In this document: positions 32,376 to 45,392 of the stretch, one piece after another
How the letters are laid out: every line of letters starts with the position of its first letter
Position numbering within the stretch: position 1 is the stretch's first letter
Assembly (NCBI GenBank): GCA_021234155.1
Contig: JAJEKV010000097.1
Span: 994,001-1,058,000, forward strand
DNA: 64,000 nt
DNA from: Isoetes taiwanensis
Taxonomy: Eukaryota; Streptophyta; Lycopodiopsida; Isoetales; Isoetaceae
Reading direction: 5' to 3'
Notes under the pieces: generated by a model
Database searches by the model: none
What the model was told of the DNA's origin: nothing
What the model saw: the letters and a program-made list of their open reading frames with translations, nothing else
Translations under genes and position numbers: made by a program

Positions 32376-34727
32376 ACTGCCTTACTGACATGCAATATGA
32401 AATGAATTCTACATTCTTGAGCATCACTCCTTGCCCAAAATCTGGCGATAAATCTGTGTGGATTGCTCTGTTTGTTCATCATCGAAGGTCGAATTCGCTA
32501 AATGTGGAAACAGCACTGACAAGGTATGCAGTATTCCTTTGCCTACAAAGCCTCCAAGTAGATTTTCTTCTGGCATAATTGCTGGTATCGTGGTAATGGT
32601 CCACTCACATGAGAAACTTTTATGCCAGCGCTAAAACAACATTGGGCCGTTCGTCAGCTGCTGAGAAAATTAGATTCAGCTTTGCGTCGCTCACGGCGCA
32701 CGAGCTGAGCCAGAAATTTGTGCCCGGCTGAGACAGCACTTAACCAGCCGGGCGAATTCAGCAGACCAAAATTCGCAATCACATGAGGCCCAGAAAAAGC
32801 CTGAATCTAGATTGCTGAATCCCAAATTCTATGAAAATCGAGAATAAAATCCAGAAACAACAAATCCTTCCAAGCACGAATATCTTTCTACCATTCATTT
32901 AGCTTGAATCAAAGTCCAAGTCTGCAGATCGTGCCCTGATCTTGCCGGACTTTTGCCCTGGTTTTGCCCAGTTTGCCTCGAATCCAAGAATTTGTGCCGT
33001 GATCATGCTCTTTTTGCCTCGAATCCAAAAGTCCATCATACTTCTTCAATCAAATTTGCTTGCCTTCTATTCTGCACGTTTGCTCACAAATTGGTTGACA
33101 AAGTAATTAATTCAAAGGAGAACACCAGCAAACCCTTGCTGTGGAATTCCAGAAAAAAAAAAGGTAATGGAATTGAAGAAATATGGAATTCCCAAAAATT
33201 CAAAGGCAGTATGGTTCATGCTAATCCAACAATAGATGAAAATCTGGAAGAAAAACTTCGAGGGCTGGAGTAGCTTAGATGGAAGAGCTTTGAGGCCAGG
33301 TTACGGTTCCGGCGAATCCACGAGGTAGAACCATGGGTGTGGTCTGCGTTTGTATACCTAGCTGATTCTCAATATTTCATGGCTGAAAGGCGATGCCACG
33401 TCATGAGTTCAAGTAGCTACTGAAAAAGTTTCTACACAGCATGGTCAGCAGCATGTGATTGGCTGCGGGGTTCAAGCATTCAGCGCGGGATAGCAGGGGT
33501 TTAGCCCCCGTAGAAATCAAGCGCCATGTGATCGCTACATAAGTATCCTTACTGTAATTTTGCAGTTTTGATTTTCTTATTGTACTGGAGGTGGGTAGTG
33601 AAACAACCTGGGCCAGGCTTGTTAGTGAGAAACAATGCAGCTTGTGCAGGCTTTAAGAACAGTTACAGTTAGATTTAGGCAAGGTCGTGCTCGGATTAAA
33701 GCTCAAGGCTTGCCGATTCCCAAGGCTTCCGATTCGTTGGAGCTTAGCAAAAACGCCAGCGCCACAGGATTAAAAAGGGGCGGGAGCACGACTATGGCCG
33801 CTGTCAAACTCATACCTGGAGCAATCTGTAAGTGCAAGTGCTAAGTTAGCTAGAGGTTTTAAGCGAAAATAGAAGAATATAGTGAATGGGCGACGACGAG
33901 CTCCTGGCTATGGCTGAACATCCAACCTAGACTCTAACGGAAAACCAAGCAGATGGAAATTTCTAGGCCCTAACGGAAGAGAGGATCCCCCGGTAGCCAT
34001 CGCCATTGCTTAGAAGAGACATCATAGAGTAGAATAGAAGGACTAAGATGGGTTGTAATGCAAATCAGATTCCCTATCCCAACACAAACAAATGGAGTTC
34101 GAAGAGTAACCTGTTCCAGGAACTCAGAGCACAACTCCGACTGTACTTTGCAAAGCCCAATCCATTCTGACTTTAGAGTGTTCAGCTCCCAAACTTGGAT
34201 GCTTTTGGTCTTGAATGGAATCCCTGGCTTGCACAAGGATCTTCCTTGATTCATAATCCTTCCAAGCATCAACAATTTTTTGTTACACAGTATGAGCAAT
34301 GGAGATCCTAAGCAAAATGGCAGACGAGCTTTGATTTCACTCCATGCTTGAGCTTTGAGATTAAAACAAACAACCCCATATGGCAATTCAGTAATGCAGA
34401 AATAATATTCCAAACACCATACCCCTGGATCCGATCCAAATTTAGCATTTGGTAATGGACATGTTGCCATTTTTCAGAATTCAGTGGATGAATCGTAAAC
34501 TTCGCTATGGAGCTTGTAGACAGACATGCGGGCTGTGACGTCCCCTACTCATATACGGTGCACTCACCGTATACAAACAGGAGTTCATCCCCCATACCAG
34601 CTTCATGCTAATATAGGGCCCTCCACGTATCACTGCAACCTTGAAGAGTTCCAGTGGGAAGAATGAAGGGGTCATTTACCCTGTCTCCCTCAGGGCCTAC
34701 CTAGCTGCAGAAGCGTAATATACATGT
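32376..34727. repeat. 2.35-kb segment, left copy of a direct duplication (pairs with 42179-44534)
   Basis: The two segments are nearly identical and in the same orientation. They contain the broken F-box/kelch gene, its downstream flank and, at the right edge, the first 194 bp of LTR sequence. Both have the LTR joined to the gene at the same base, so the copy was made after the retroelement inserted. Homology starts at ACTGCCTTACTGACATGCAA and ends at AATATACATGT. Confidence 0.9.
33970..34533 (-). pseudogene. 3' part of an F-box/kelch-repeat gene cut by an LTR element
   Basis: The minus-strand frame (34470 to 33970, 166 codons) has kelch-like blocks: WCLEYYFCITELPYGVVCFN, SIQVWELNTLKSEWIGLC and a typical C-terminal end, ILLYDVSSKQWRWLPGDPL. 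F-box/kelch proteins are substrate adaptors of SCF ubiquitin ligases. The frame continues upstream as VYDSSTEF, then a TGA where a Trp is expected, up to the LTR border at 34534. The F-box and N-terminal half are therefore missing. The same TGA occurs in the copy at 43777-44340, so this part was already broken before the duplication. Confidence 0.75.
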
Positions 34728-36129
34728 CAGTAGTACATACATCAACATCATATGACCATCACGAAGGATGGTTCACCACATATCTGCATAGACAAAGATC
34801 AGCACATCACATAGGGAATCCTACCCAAGGCTCAGACACAGGGATGGACTGACAAGCTTGGGTCTCCAGAGGTCATTGCAGACAGAATTCATGGCAATGG
34901 ATTTGGCTGGCATAAGAACATGGCTTAGGGTAGTCCTCTCCATCCGCCCCTCTCGTGCACACTTTGCAGAATAGGTTGAAAAGCTTTGGGACCTAACCGT
35001 AGCCTGCCGGGTGAATAGCCAGAGGGGCTACTACTACTGGGTTGCATCTCCCCAGCCCCGATGAGGCAGGAGGGAAGTCACCTCCCCTCTAGAAGCATCC
35101 TTGCCCTTCACAGGCGGCTAGAGAACCACTGTTCTTATTCGACTTGAACTCATTTGAAGGTGACGCATCACCCCACGAGTGTCGAGCTCATGCCTTGCCC
35201 ACACGCAGTGGCAAGCCATTAAGCCTAGCCCGCAGAGACCCCCCGGTAGGCCTTACACACCAGAGGGGTCAGTCTGTGTAGGGACAAGTTCTTCCTTGTC
35301 AGCCAGTCTGATCCCTCCACCCACAACCAGGCGGGCTCTTGTGCACGGGCCGCATTTACAGTGTGCTAAAGAGGCTAACTAGGAGCATCAACTACCAGGC
35401 TTTAGGGTCTCTACCCCCCTTCCCAATACAATGAGTTCACAGAGATACATCATCATACATATCACAGAGGAACTAGAGAACAAGATCTAATCTATATCAT
35501 AGAGTTAGGTTCTTTAGTTAGAGCTTGGTATCTGGGGATCTAAATGGCTGCTATGGGCAATTTAATAGGCTAAACCTACTGATTCAATGACTGGAAGACG
35601 GTTTAGGCTATTAAATTGACAAAATACCTGATCCTTGGCTAGCTCCTCCTGTTCTGAACTCGACCATCCTGCTGAACTGCTAGAAGATGAAGCTAGAAAG
35701 GGAAACTAATGAGCTAGATCGCTCAGACAGAGTCTGGGAGGCGGGTTTGACTCCTGGAGCAAGGAAAACAGAGCCCTAAAATGGCATGAACGAAAATAGC
35801 AAGTTAGGGTTTCCTTTACCTATATAGACAAAGGGTTAGGGCTAGGGTTTCCCATTATCCCTTTAAGCATGTGGGATAATTGGATGTGGCCCACTTGCCT
35901 TTAATAACTAAGTGGCATAAAGTGTCCACATGGGTAAATGTGTACGCTTGGATAAATGTGCACATGGGTAAATGTGCACATAAATACATGTACACACCTT
36001 GCAAGTTGCCCCCTAGGGTGCTACTTGCTTGGCTACACGTCGGCGTACACGTCAGTCGGGATGGCGTGTACGCGTGACGAGGCAGTACAGTATACGTCCT
36101 GGGACCGTATACTGTGCTGGAACGTCACA
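34534..36129 (-). repeat. 3' LTR of the right LARD (1,596 bp)
   Basis: TG...CA ends are extended to the 8-bp inverted repeat TGTGACGT/ACGTCACA. A TATA-like TCTATATAGG lies at 35819-35828 on the minus strand. This is the cleaner of the two LTRs and can serve as the reference for the scrambled left one. Confidence 0.8.
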
Positions 36130-36142
36130 TTCTCCCCACCTT
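36130..36142 (-). promoter_or_regulatory. polypurine tract of the right LARD
   Basis: On the minus strand AAGGTGGGGAGAA directly precedes the LTR, identical to the tract in the left copy. Confidence 0.8.
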
Positions 36143-39100
36143 GAAATGATGTTGTCCGCAGCATCGTGGGTCTCCCCACATTGGGATCTTCCTAATCTGC
36201 AATTAACTTGATGCATATAATTATTATTATAGTTACACAATTATTAGAATTACTCTAAGGTAATGTTTAAGACATTACTGTACTATTTCATTATCCAATT
36301 AACTTATCACTTCATAACTTAATCAACGCAAGGTAATTACTAACCTTACTTAATACAACATTTAAGTTTATCAAAGTTTATCAATTTCATACAAAATTTA
36401 CACTTCCAAGGTACTCTTCATCCCTTGCAACACATTATAACAAAATTTGTATTGCAAGTCTTTGCACCTTGAAATCCTGCATTAATTTTACAATATCTAT
36501 AATTACATACTTACTATCTTACACAAGATTTAAGCGATTAGTTTCAATGGTAGAAATCACAACTACTCTAGAACTATCTATACAAGTGCTCGTGATGCGA
36601 CTCCCCGCCGGTTCTTCGTTCTCATTGGACTCCTGGATTCACACCACGCTAGAATATTAATGTAAAGTTGGTTATAAGGGAACCACCCCATCTATCTGCA
36701 TGAATGCATGACTAATCTCCCGGCATAGGAAGAGGATGCTTCTTCCATCGTGGCCGTGGAGACAGCGCCCTATAATGCCTATATGCCGCTCATGCCTACA
36801 CCTTTAGTTGCCTGAGACGTGGAGGATAGGGTCCTTCCCGTAGGCATTGACTAGAGGTGCTTTCCTATCAATGCATTCCTGAATGACCTCTTATCTCTCG
36901 AGGTCGTCTACTTCCGTGGGACGGAAGTAGACTTTTTAATCTACCTTCCACTCATCCAAGCGGAACCGCAGTCATGCCTACATTGACATTACACCACGTC
37001 CTAGAGATCACCGTAGTGGTCTCATCATCGGTAGCAACGCATGCAACCCATACCTAGCATAGGCTGCATGCGTAGATTGACTTGAAACCTGCATGATTTC
37101 TGATGGCTCCTTTAATGCATGCGATTAACATAATTACCCTAAGGTAATATTTATGAATTAACATTATCATAGTATCGGATACATTACTTCCGATAGTACG
37201 ATTATATTTAGTCTAAGTTTTGCAATATTTAACGACTTTTAGATCGCGATTATTTAAACAATAACCTTGATTTAGACCTACTGTTACATAGACAATGTTT
37301 TAATTATCATACACAAGAATTAGATGTGCTTCTTATTCTCTTCCTTGGGTCCTGCATTACCCTTGGAAGTATATCCCTAAGATGCACTTAAGTATATATG
37401 AATTCTATTTTCTATTTATATTTATAAGGACCCCGAGGTCATATAGCTATCCTTGGAAGGAATTGCATCCTTGCGAAGGATTAATTAACATACTACCTCA
37501 CATTATCGTTGTTATTTAACTTATTTCCCTATGATACATATACGTACGGCAAATTCTATGCAGTTATTAGGATCTATATTTAACTTATCAATAAGACACA
37601 TTAAGGCTTATAATACATGCGCACACCTTACCTAAGGCTAGAACACATCCACCCATTGAGCCGGCGTCGAGTAATTTGGAGATGACTTGGTCGTTGCATT
37701 GACCCCATACTTTTGCTCCACTTCATTGGTGTAGTTAGCTACCACGTCAGTCTCGCACGTTGAAGGCCTCCTGAGCACTAAGGTATCTATCTATCTTACG
37801 CTCTATTCGCAAGTACGTTCAATCATAAGATTGAGCCCCCCCACTTTCTTCGAAAAGAAAATAGTCCTGCACCCCTTCAATGACGTTGTACACAACGTCA
37901 TATCTATTCTCTCCCCTTAAGAGGTTATACGCTTCTTACTTAGCGCATTAATTTACTAGCCTTAGCTAACATATATAACCATCTAAGATGGATGCACATA
38001 TTATGTTATCATTTATTTCAATATAGTTACGGGTTATCTACTTAGTTAGGACGATTCTAAACCACAAGGTTTTGTCATCATGACAATTCCTTTTGTTTGA
38101 AAAGACTATTTGATTACTATAATTCTTATTTTAGATGTACCTTGCATGTACTATTCTTTTACATTCTAGAGATTCCCCCTTTCTTAGTTATTTAAACTCT
38201 TGGAATATTCCTACCAGTCGAATTGATGCCATCGTAACAAGTTGGCCGGACTTGTTAGATTACTTCTTTTCTTTCGGTTGGATTATTCTTTTGGAGGTAC
38301 TAGATTTATGCATGGTCAACAATTATCCTAGTAATGATTCCTTCTTAGCGAGGTGATCAATCTCACCAAGTGGTTTCAATATGTTGGATGTCTGTTAACA
38401 ATCGTGTATAATTTTAGTCACTCCTATGCGTTTCCTTCCCCATCCTTGACGCTTAGCTCAATATTGGGGCAAACCTTTCAGCGAGAATATCCGGCAATAC
38501 CTTCTAATCCCAATGTGGATATTACCGTCCCTACATTTAACCTACTAGGCCCCATGGCCTTAGATCCTTGAGCTTGCTAGAAGCTCATACACTCGTTGCC
38601 TGCTTGAAGTAGCAAGGTACGTTCTTCCGAGTCGCTCGATACTTCAGTCTCCTTGACGGTGGCTCCTCTTTGATGTAGAGGTTGACTTTGTTCGTTAGAA
38701 GCCTCTCATTGCTGGTGGCTTTGATGGTGTAGTTGATCACTTGAAATCTTCATGCCGCTTTTCAAAAGCCTGCAGGTGGTGCCGTTGAAAAAGATCTTTC
38801 ATCTTGAACTCTTTGTCTTGGCAGCTAAAGGATGACTCTGTATCCGATATTGTTTTTTCGACTCCATCGACATCTCATACGTCGAGTCCTCTTGTCGTTA
38901 TCGTGTTGCCCGAATAGTGTTGAGGATGTTGATTGCTTCACCCCTGCAAATTGCCTGACATCTCTTCTTTTGATCTGTTACGCTATGGGAGGGAAGGAAT
39001 AACAAAGGAAACTATACATGCAAAGCATATAGCTTGCATAATTACAATTACTACTAGAGCTATTAGGTCCCCCTTGTGCCTCCCTTCGAGTTGCACGCCT

Positions 39101-41365
39101 ACTCCTTGGCAATGTCATCGGTGTTCCTCCCGGTGCAATGGTGTTGATGATCTATATCCTCCTATTTGTACGTCAGCTCATACTCCGGGGTAACTTGTTG
39201 ATATGCTTGGGCCCTCCGGTGTTTGTCAGCTATAGCACAACATGCTTTGCATGACATTCTAACTAAAAGTGTGCTGGTCGTTGATGCTTTGACATTTCGG
39301 TCTGCTTTCTGATCCTGCTCTTGGGCTGTAATTGTTCCCCCCTTCATGATACTTGAAGCTATTTGGAGGCGTCTCTTGAGGCTGTGCGCGATTCCTTTGG
39401 CTATACTCCTCTGAAGTTGTTCTCTTCTGCAGTTGTTCTTTGAATCGTCGATCCTTGGGTTCACCAAGTTGCATGCAAGTCCGCGTGCAAGTCATCGGCT
39501 CGGCTCGCCTAGTTGCTTCTCCATCGAGCTTCCAATCTTACTTATTTGATCCCCTCGATCACATGGCTTGGACGTTGTCACGTTCCTCAGTGCTATGCCG
39601 TCTTCTTGTCTTGAGGTACCGTCCGGTGGCTTTGATTGTGCTCGTCAGTTTTGATCCTTCTGTTGCCTCTAGGGAGCTCGTGGAAGAAGTCGGTTGCTAG
39701 CACTTCTCCAGCTTTCAGTTCCTGACCTTTGTCCCTCTATGCATGTCGGTCTCTCTGGCAAGTAAAGCATCATGGCTCTCCTCCCTGCTGGCTAGGTTGT
39801 CGGGATGATGGATCCTTATATCTGCGCAGCTTGACCCTTGACTTGAAGAAGTACCTGCCTTAGATATACTCTTGTCGTTGAATAGCCTGGCTATTACCTT
39901 GAACTCTCTTTTTGCCGAAGGTGCTTCAGTTGCTATCCTTGTCGTTAAGGTGTCGAATGCTTCTACCTTGGGCGTTTGATGTGCCACATGTCGGAGATAT
40001 GATCGGCTTCTTCTCTTCTAATTACTGGTAGGAGTACCTGATGAAGCCATCACCTAGTTGTTGAAGGCATATCTCCTCGTCGCAGTGCTTTTCGTAAGTG
40101 CATCTCCATCTAATACACGTGTCATAGCGCATCATCCTAATTATGGTCGTCGAGATGTTGCCTTCTTAGTTGGCTCGTTGATGTCGGGTCGTTCCTCCTT
40201 CTATTGTTGAGGCCACTCGTGTCATAAGTTCGTCAAGTGTTGCCGCTGCCACAAAAGGTAGTGTTGCGCCCTGACGATGTCCTGGTGCAGCGCTGATGAT
40301 CTTGACATGACCGGCGTTGTCTCTTGTTCTGACATTGGGTGGACGAGCGGTCTTCTACTTGAGGGCACTTCCCGAAGTGTTTGGAGTCGAAGGTTTGCTT
40401 GGGCTTTGGTCGTTTCTCCCTCGTACTTGCTCTTCCATTTGATCTTGGGCTATAGTTGTGCTTCCTTGCTTCCTCCTTTGGTAGTCGAAGTGAAGGAGCT
40501 TCCTAATCTAAGCGCTAAATCCATAAAACATGACTCTAAACTCATGTTTCTCCACTATATATGTGAACACCCGAGATATACAATAGATATATACGCATTT
40601 ACATTGGGATTTTAATTCATCCACTTTTCCAAAACAACTACGAAGATCTACTTAAATGTTTATACTCTTTTAGGGTTTCCCCTCCTCCTATCGCGTTTGA
40701 TCCTTCGGTTTTGCTGCATTTTCTTCGTTCTGGTTGACTCCGGGATTCCTTGAGATGCTGCTACTATGGTTGAGCTTCATGTTTGATCCGAGCTCGTCAC
40801 CCCAAGTTGCAAAGAGTGTTCGTCGATGTGATCCTTTGAAAAAGATGCTCCTCCTTAATGTGTATGTCCGTCGTAAGGAATGCGGTGACTGCTCAACGTC
40901 CCTACATGCGGTGTGTCGTTGGAAGGTTGCCGATGTGCGGTGCCATTGATCGCTTGAGTAGGATCATCTGGCTGTTGCAGTCGGGCATTCTTGAATGTCT
41001 TCGAAGCTCTGAGATCGTGGTCGGTAGGCAGGCAGGCATTGTCATTCCTCCGCAGGTTGAATTTCTGAGTCGGACTCCTGTTGCTTGGGCTTCGCTTCAT
41101 CCGAGGTGCCTCTCCTGTGCCTGGAAGTGTGGTCATCTCCATTGCACCTACCATAGCTCCTTCTGGTCGCCTTTGCGCGTGATTTGTACCTGCTGGCTAG
41201 GTCGTCTCCTCCATCCTTTGGGTCCTATCCATTCGAGTCTCGCACTCCTTGGCTGACGTAGTAAAGTCGTCCTTCCTTTGGTTTCTAGGTGTTTCTGGAT
41301 CCAGAATTCTTGTTCGAGCGGAATATTCTCTTCCTTGATCTTGCCCCTAATGCTGATATAGGCCT

Positions 41366-41848
41366 TCAAGTCGGAGATGTTCCTTCCCTGATATGCGTCT
41401 CCTCCCCCTCATGGTCTCCTACCTTTTGGAACCGATGAAAGTTCTCCTGCTGGTGCAAAGGAGCTGGAAGCTCGTCCTGGTCAGCCTTAGGTGCTTTGTG
41501 GTTGCCTAGCTTGGTTGCTCCTTTTGTTGACGTTGCATGACATTCGCTTGAGCTGTTGGGCTGCAAGGTCATGGTGGTCTTCCCTCCGGTTTCTATACGC
41601 TCCTGTGTCGCCATGACTTCTCTCCTCGACGGAAGATTATGCCCTTTGGCCTTAGCTCGTGATGCTAACGTGGCATCGATGTCTAACGTCTTCCTGCACC
41701 TGTATTTTGCTGCCTTGCGTTCTTCCATTTGAAACTCATGTGCGTCGAGTTGGTGACGGCGTCGAGATCCTCTTTCTGATGAGAGCTCGTGGACGTGGTA
41801 GCCGGGAGGTTGACATCTAGAAAAATTCTTGATGCCGTTGGTTACCAA
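41366..41848 (-). CDS. unidentified ORF in the right LARD interior
   Basis: This 160-codon frame is the counterpart of the left ORF at 14700-15173, sharing YRCRKTLDIDA and EVMATQERIETGG. It has 40 extra residues upstream of the shared methionine, and the frames diverge near the end. There is no recognisable domain. Confidence 0.25.
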   Translation of the reverse strand: MVTNGIKNFSRCQPPGYHVHELSSERGSRRRHQLDAHEFQMEERKAAKYRCRKTLDIDATLASRAKAKGHNLPSRREVMATQERIETGGKTTMTLQPNSSSECHATSTKGATKLGNHKAPKADQDELPAPLHQQENFHRFQKVGDHEGEETHIREGTSPT

Positions 41849-42178
41849 ATATTCTTCCCATTTGATGAAGATTGATGATAGGCCGGTGGTGTCCTGTTCT
41901 ACTCGTTTGTCGGTTGAGGTGTTTGTCGTTGTGTTTCTCTCTCTTGGGTCTGTCTTTTCGGTCTCCTCTCCTTATCTGTCTGTACATCGGCTGGGTCCTC
42001 GATGTCTTCTAGAAGTTGCACCTCTAGCTCTTCTGTGGCTCTGGCCCTGTACTTCGAAAGCAACGCTCGTATATTCTAGAGTCTAAGGGTCTACTTGAAG
42101 GGCTCTCCTACAACATTCTGGGCTCTATAAGCAAGCAAGATGGCTCGAGCAGCATTACCTTACTGACATGCCTTACTG

Positions 42179-44534
42179 ACTGCCTTACTGACATGCAATA
42201 TGAAATAAATTCTACATTCTTGAGCATCACTCCTTGCCCAAAATCTGGCGATAAATCTGTGTGGATTGCTCTGTTTGTTCATCATCGAAGGTCGAATTCG
42301 CTAAATGTGGAAACAGCACTGACAAGGTATGCAGTAATCCTTTGCCTACAAAGCCTCCAAGTAGATTTTCTTCTGGCATAATTGCTGGTATCGTGGTAAT
42401 GATCCACTCACATGAGAAACTTTTATGCCAGCACTGAAACATCATTGGGTCATTCGTCAGCTGCTGAGAAAATTAGATTCAGCTACGCGTCGCTCACGGT
42501 GCGTGAGCTGAGCCAGAAATTTGTGCCCGGCTGAGACAACACTTAATCAGCCGGGTGAATTCAGCAGACCAAAATTTGCAATCATATGAGGCCCAGAAAA
42601 AGCCTGAATCTAGATTGCTGAATCCCAAATTCTATGAAAATCGAGAATAAAATCCAGAAACAACAAATCCTTTCAAGCACGAATATCTTTCTACCATTCA
42701 TTTAGCTTGAATCAAAGTCCAAGTCTGCAGATCGTGCCCTGATCTTGCCGGACTTTTGCCCTGGTTTTGCCCAGTTTGCCTCGAATCCAAGAATTTGTGC
42801 CGTGATCATGCTCTTTTTGCCTCGAATCCAAAAGTCCATCATACTTCTTCAATCAAATTTGCTTGCCTTCTATTCTGCACGTTTGCTCACAAATTGGTTG
42901 ACAAAGTAATTAATTCAAAGGAGAACACCAGCAAACCCTTGCTGTGGAATTCCAGAAAAACAAAGGTAATGGAATTGAAGAAATATGGAATTCCCAAAAA
43001 TTCAAAGGCAGTATGGTTCATGCTAATCCAATAATAGATGAAAATCTGGAAGAAAAACTTCGAGGGCTGGAGTAGCTTAGATGGAAGAGCTTTGAGGCCA
43101 GGTTACGGTTCCGGCGAATCCACGGGGTAAAACCATGGGTGTGGTCTGCGTTTGTATACCTAGCTGATTCTCAATATTTCATGGCTGAAAGGCGATGCCA
43201 CGTCATGAGTTCAAGTAGCTACAGAAAATTTTTCTACATAGCATGGTCAGCAGCATGTGATTGGCTGCGGGGTTCAAGCATTCAGCGCGGGATAGCAGGG
43301 GTTCAGCCCCCGTAGAAATCAAGCGCCATGTGATCGCTACATAAGTATCCTTACTGTATTTGCAGTTTTGATTTTCTTATTATACTGGAGGTGGGTAGTG
43401 AAACAACCTGGGCCAGGCTTGTTAGTGAGAAACAATGCAGCTTGTGCAGGCTTTAAGAACAGTTACAGTTAGATTTAGGCAAGGTCGTGCTCGGATTAAA
43501 GCTCAAGGCTTGCCGATTCCCAAGGCTTCCGATTCGTTGGAGCTTAGCAAAAACGCCAGCGCCACAGGATTAAAAAGGGGCGGGAGCACGGAGCTTGGCT
43601 ATGGCCGCTGTCAAACTCATACCTAGAGCAATCTGTAAGTGCAAGTGCTAAGTTAGCTAGAGGTTTTAAGCAAAAATAGAAGAATATAGTGAATAGGCGA
43701 CGACGAGCTCCTGGCTATGGCTGAACATCCAACCTAGACTCTAACGGAAAACCAAGCAGATGGAAATTTCTAGGCCCTAACGGAAGAGAGGATCCCCCGG
43801 TAGCCATCGCCATTGCTTAGAAGAGACATCATAGAGTAGAATAGAAGGACTAAGATGGGTTGTAATGCAAATCAGATTCCCTATCCCAACACAAACAAAT
43901 GGAGTTCGAAGGATAACCTGTTCCAGGAACTCAGAGCACAACTCCGACTGTACTTTGCAAAGCCCAATCCATTCTGACTTTAGAGTGTTCAGCTCCCAAA
44001 CTTGGATGCTTTTGGTCTTGAATGGAATCCCTGGCTTGCACAAGGGTCTTCTTTGATTCATAATCCTTCCAACCATCAACAATTTTTTGTTACACAGTAT
44101 GAGCAACGGAGATCCTAAGCAAAAAGGCAGACAAGCTTTGATTTCACTCCATGCTTGAGCTTTGAGATTAAAACAAACAACCCCATACGGCAATTCAGTA
44201 ATGCAGAAATAATATTCCAAACACCAGACCCCTGGATCCGATCCAAATTTAGCATTTGGTAATGGACATGCTGCCATTTTTCAGAATTCAGTGGATGAAT
44301 CGTAAACTTCGCTATGGAGCTTGTAGATAGACATGCGGACTGTGACGTCCCCTACTCATATACGGTGCACTCACCGTATACAAACAGGAGTTCATCCCCC
44401 ATACCAGCTTCATGCTAATATAGGGCCCTCCACGTATCACTGCAACCTTGAAGAGTTCCAGTGGGAAGAATGAAGGGGTCATTTACCCTGTCTCCCTCAG
44501 GGCCTACCTAGCTGCGGAAGCGTAATATACATGT
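42179..44534. repeat. 2.36-kb segment, right copy of the F-box/LTR duplication
   Basis: It matches 32376-34727 with scattered substitutions and small indels. It ends with 194 bp of LTR (44341-44534) that stops abruptly at ACATGT, after which unrelated sequence begins. The left edge has extra short CCTTACTGAC repeats at about 42158-42195. Confidence 0.9.
43777..44340 (-). pseudogene. second copy of the truncated F-box/kelch gene
   Basis: The 166-codon minus-strand frame (44277 to 43777) differs from the copy at 33970-34470 by a few residues and carries the same upstream TGA. It too is cut at the LTR border (44341). It has no F-box and is not expected to work as an adaptor. Confidence 0.75.
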
Positions 44535-45392
44535 TATTTTTAGCCACAAAAGGGAGTTGTTTTGCACTATGGAATTCGGTTATTCAAGTACTAGATCAAG
44601 GCAAGACTGTGGTTCTCTAGTAGTTGGGCATATATTCGACATATGTGGGCAAAAATATTGGAAATATGTTGGGGACAAATATTAAACAAACCTCATCATA
44701 CGTTAGCTGCCATTATTTATGCATGTGTTGTGGATAATTATTAACAAATGTTAATTTAGAGTTGCACCCCTTACTTATTTCTATATATTAAAAGTTAGTC
44801 ATCACATATTAGAGGCAATGGAGATTATTATCGGAGAATGATCATAGGGATCTATGGAACGTAACTTGCACAATTTGGCAATGAAACACAGAATGAATAT
44901 GCATGAATATACAAGTCATATTTAAGGAACATATCATGTTCAAACATTCCCGGGGGTAAAATATAAAGGTATCATGACCTAGGTTTATTTTTAACTATTG
45001 TCTTTTAAGGTGTTGATTCGAGAAGATTTAGGCACAAGATTTGGCGCCAAAATTTACTCAAAGCCTGACACGGTTATCGATTGCCGACTCCCAGTAGGCC
45101 GGAATACTAGTATATAGGGATGAATTCATCGATTGAGCTGTAAATCAGATTGATTTGAATGAGAGCCTAACTTTCATTAGGGCTTGTGTTTTTGAGAACT
45201 ACTTGCCGGTTTGGTTGAGGTTTGGTAGGAGTCAACGTAGCTACAATGTTTGGGTCATACCCAATCCTACCGTGCCAACAATAATAATATTCCAATGGTT
45301 GTTATGTCTCTTGTATTTTGAAGTATTTACAGTCAAAACGTGATTGAATAGACATTTCCTTCCTTTGAATTGCCATTGCATTGAAACCAAGG
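44535..45392. other. gene-free stretch
   Basis: AT-rich unique-looking sequence. No domain or repeat was recognised. Confidence 0.4.

Larger units (their letters stand above)
34534..42178 (-). mobile_element. LARD-like LTR retroelement, right copy, inserted in an F-box/kelch gene
   Basis: Read on the minus strand the order is interior, polypurine tract, 3' LTR. The LTR (34534-36129) starts TGTGACGTTC and ends GGGGACGTCACA on that strand. The interior matches the left copy to 41895 and then runs about 280 bp further. The 5' LTR and primer-binding site are absent: the sequence passes directly into the duplicated F-box segment at 42179. No pol motifs were found in 6 kb of interior. Confidence 0.75.

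Noticed and set aside
33635-33844. 69-codon frame repeated at 43435-43626
   Set aside because: Shared only because the whole 2.35-kb segment is duplicated. The ends differ by frameshift and no domain is recognised.
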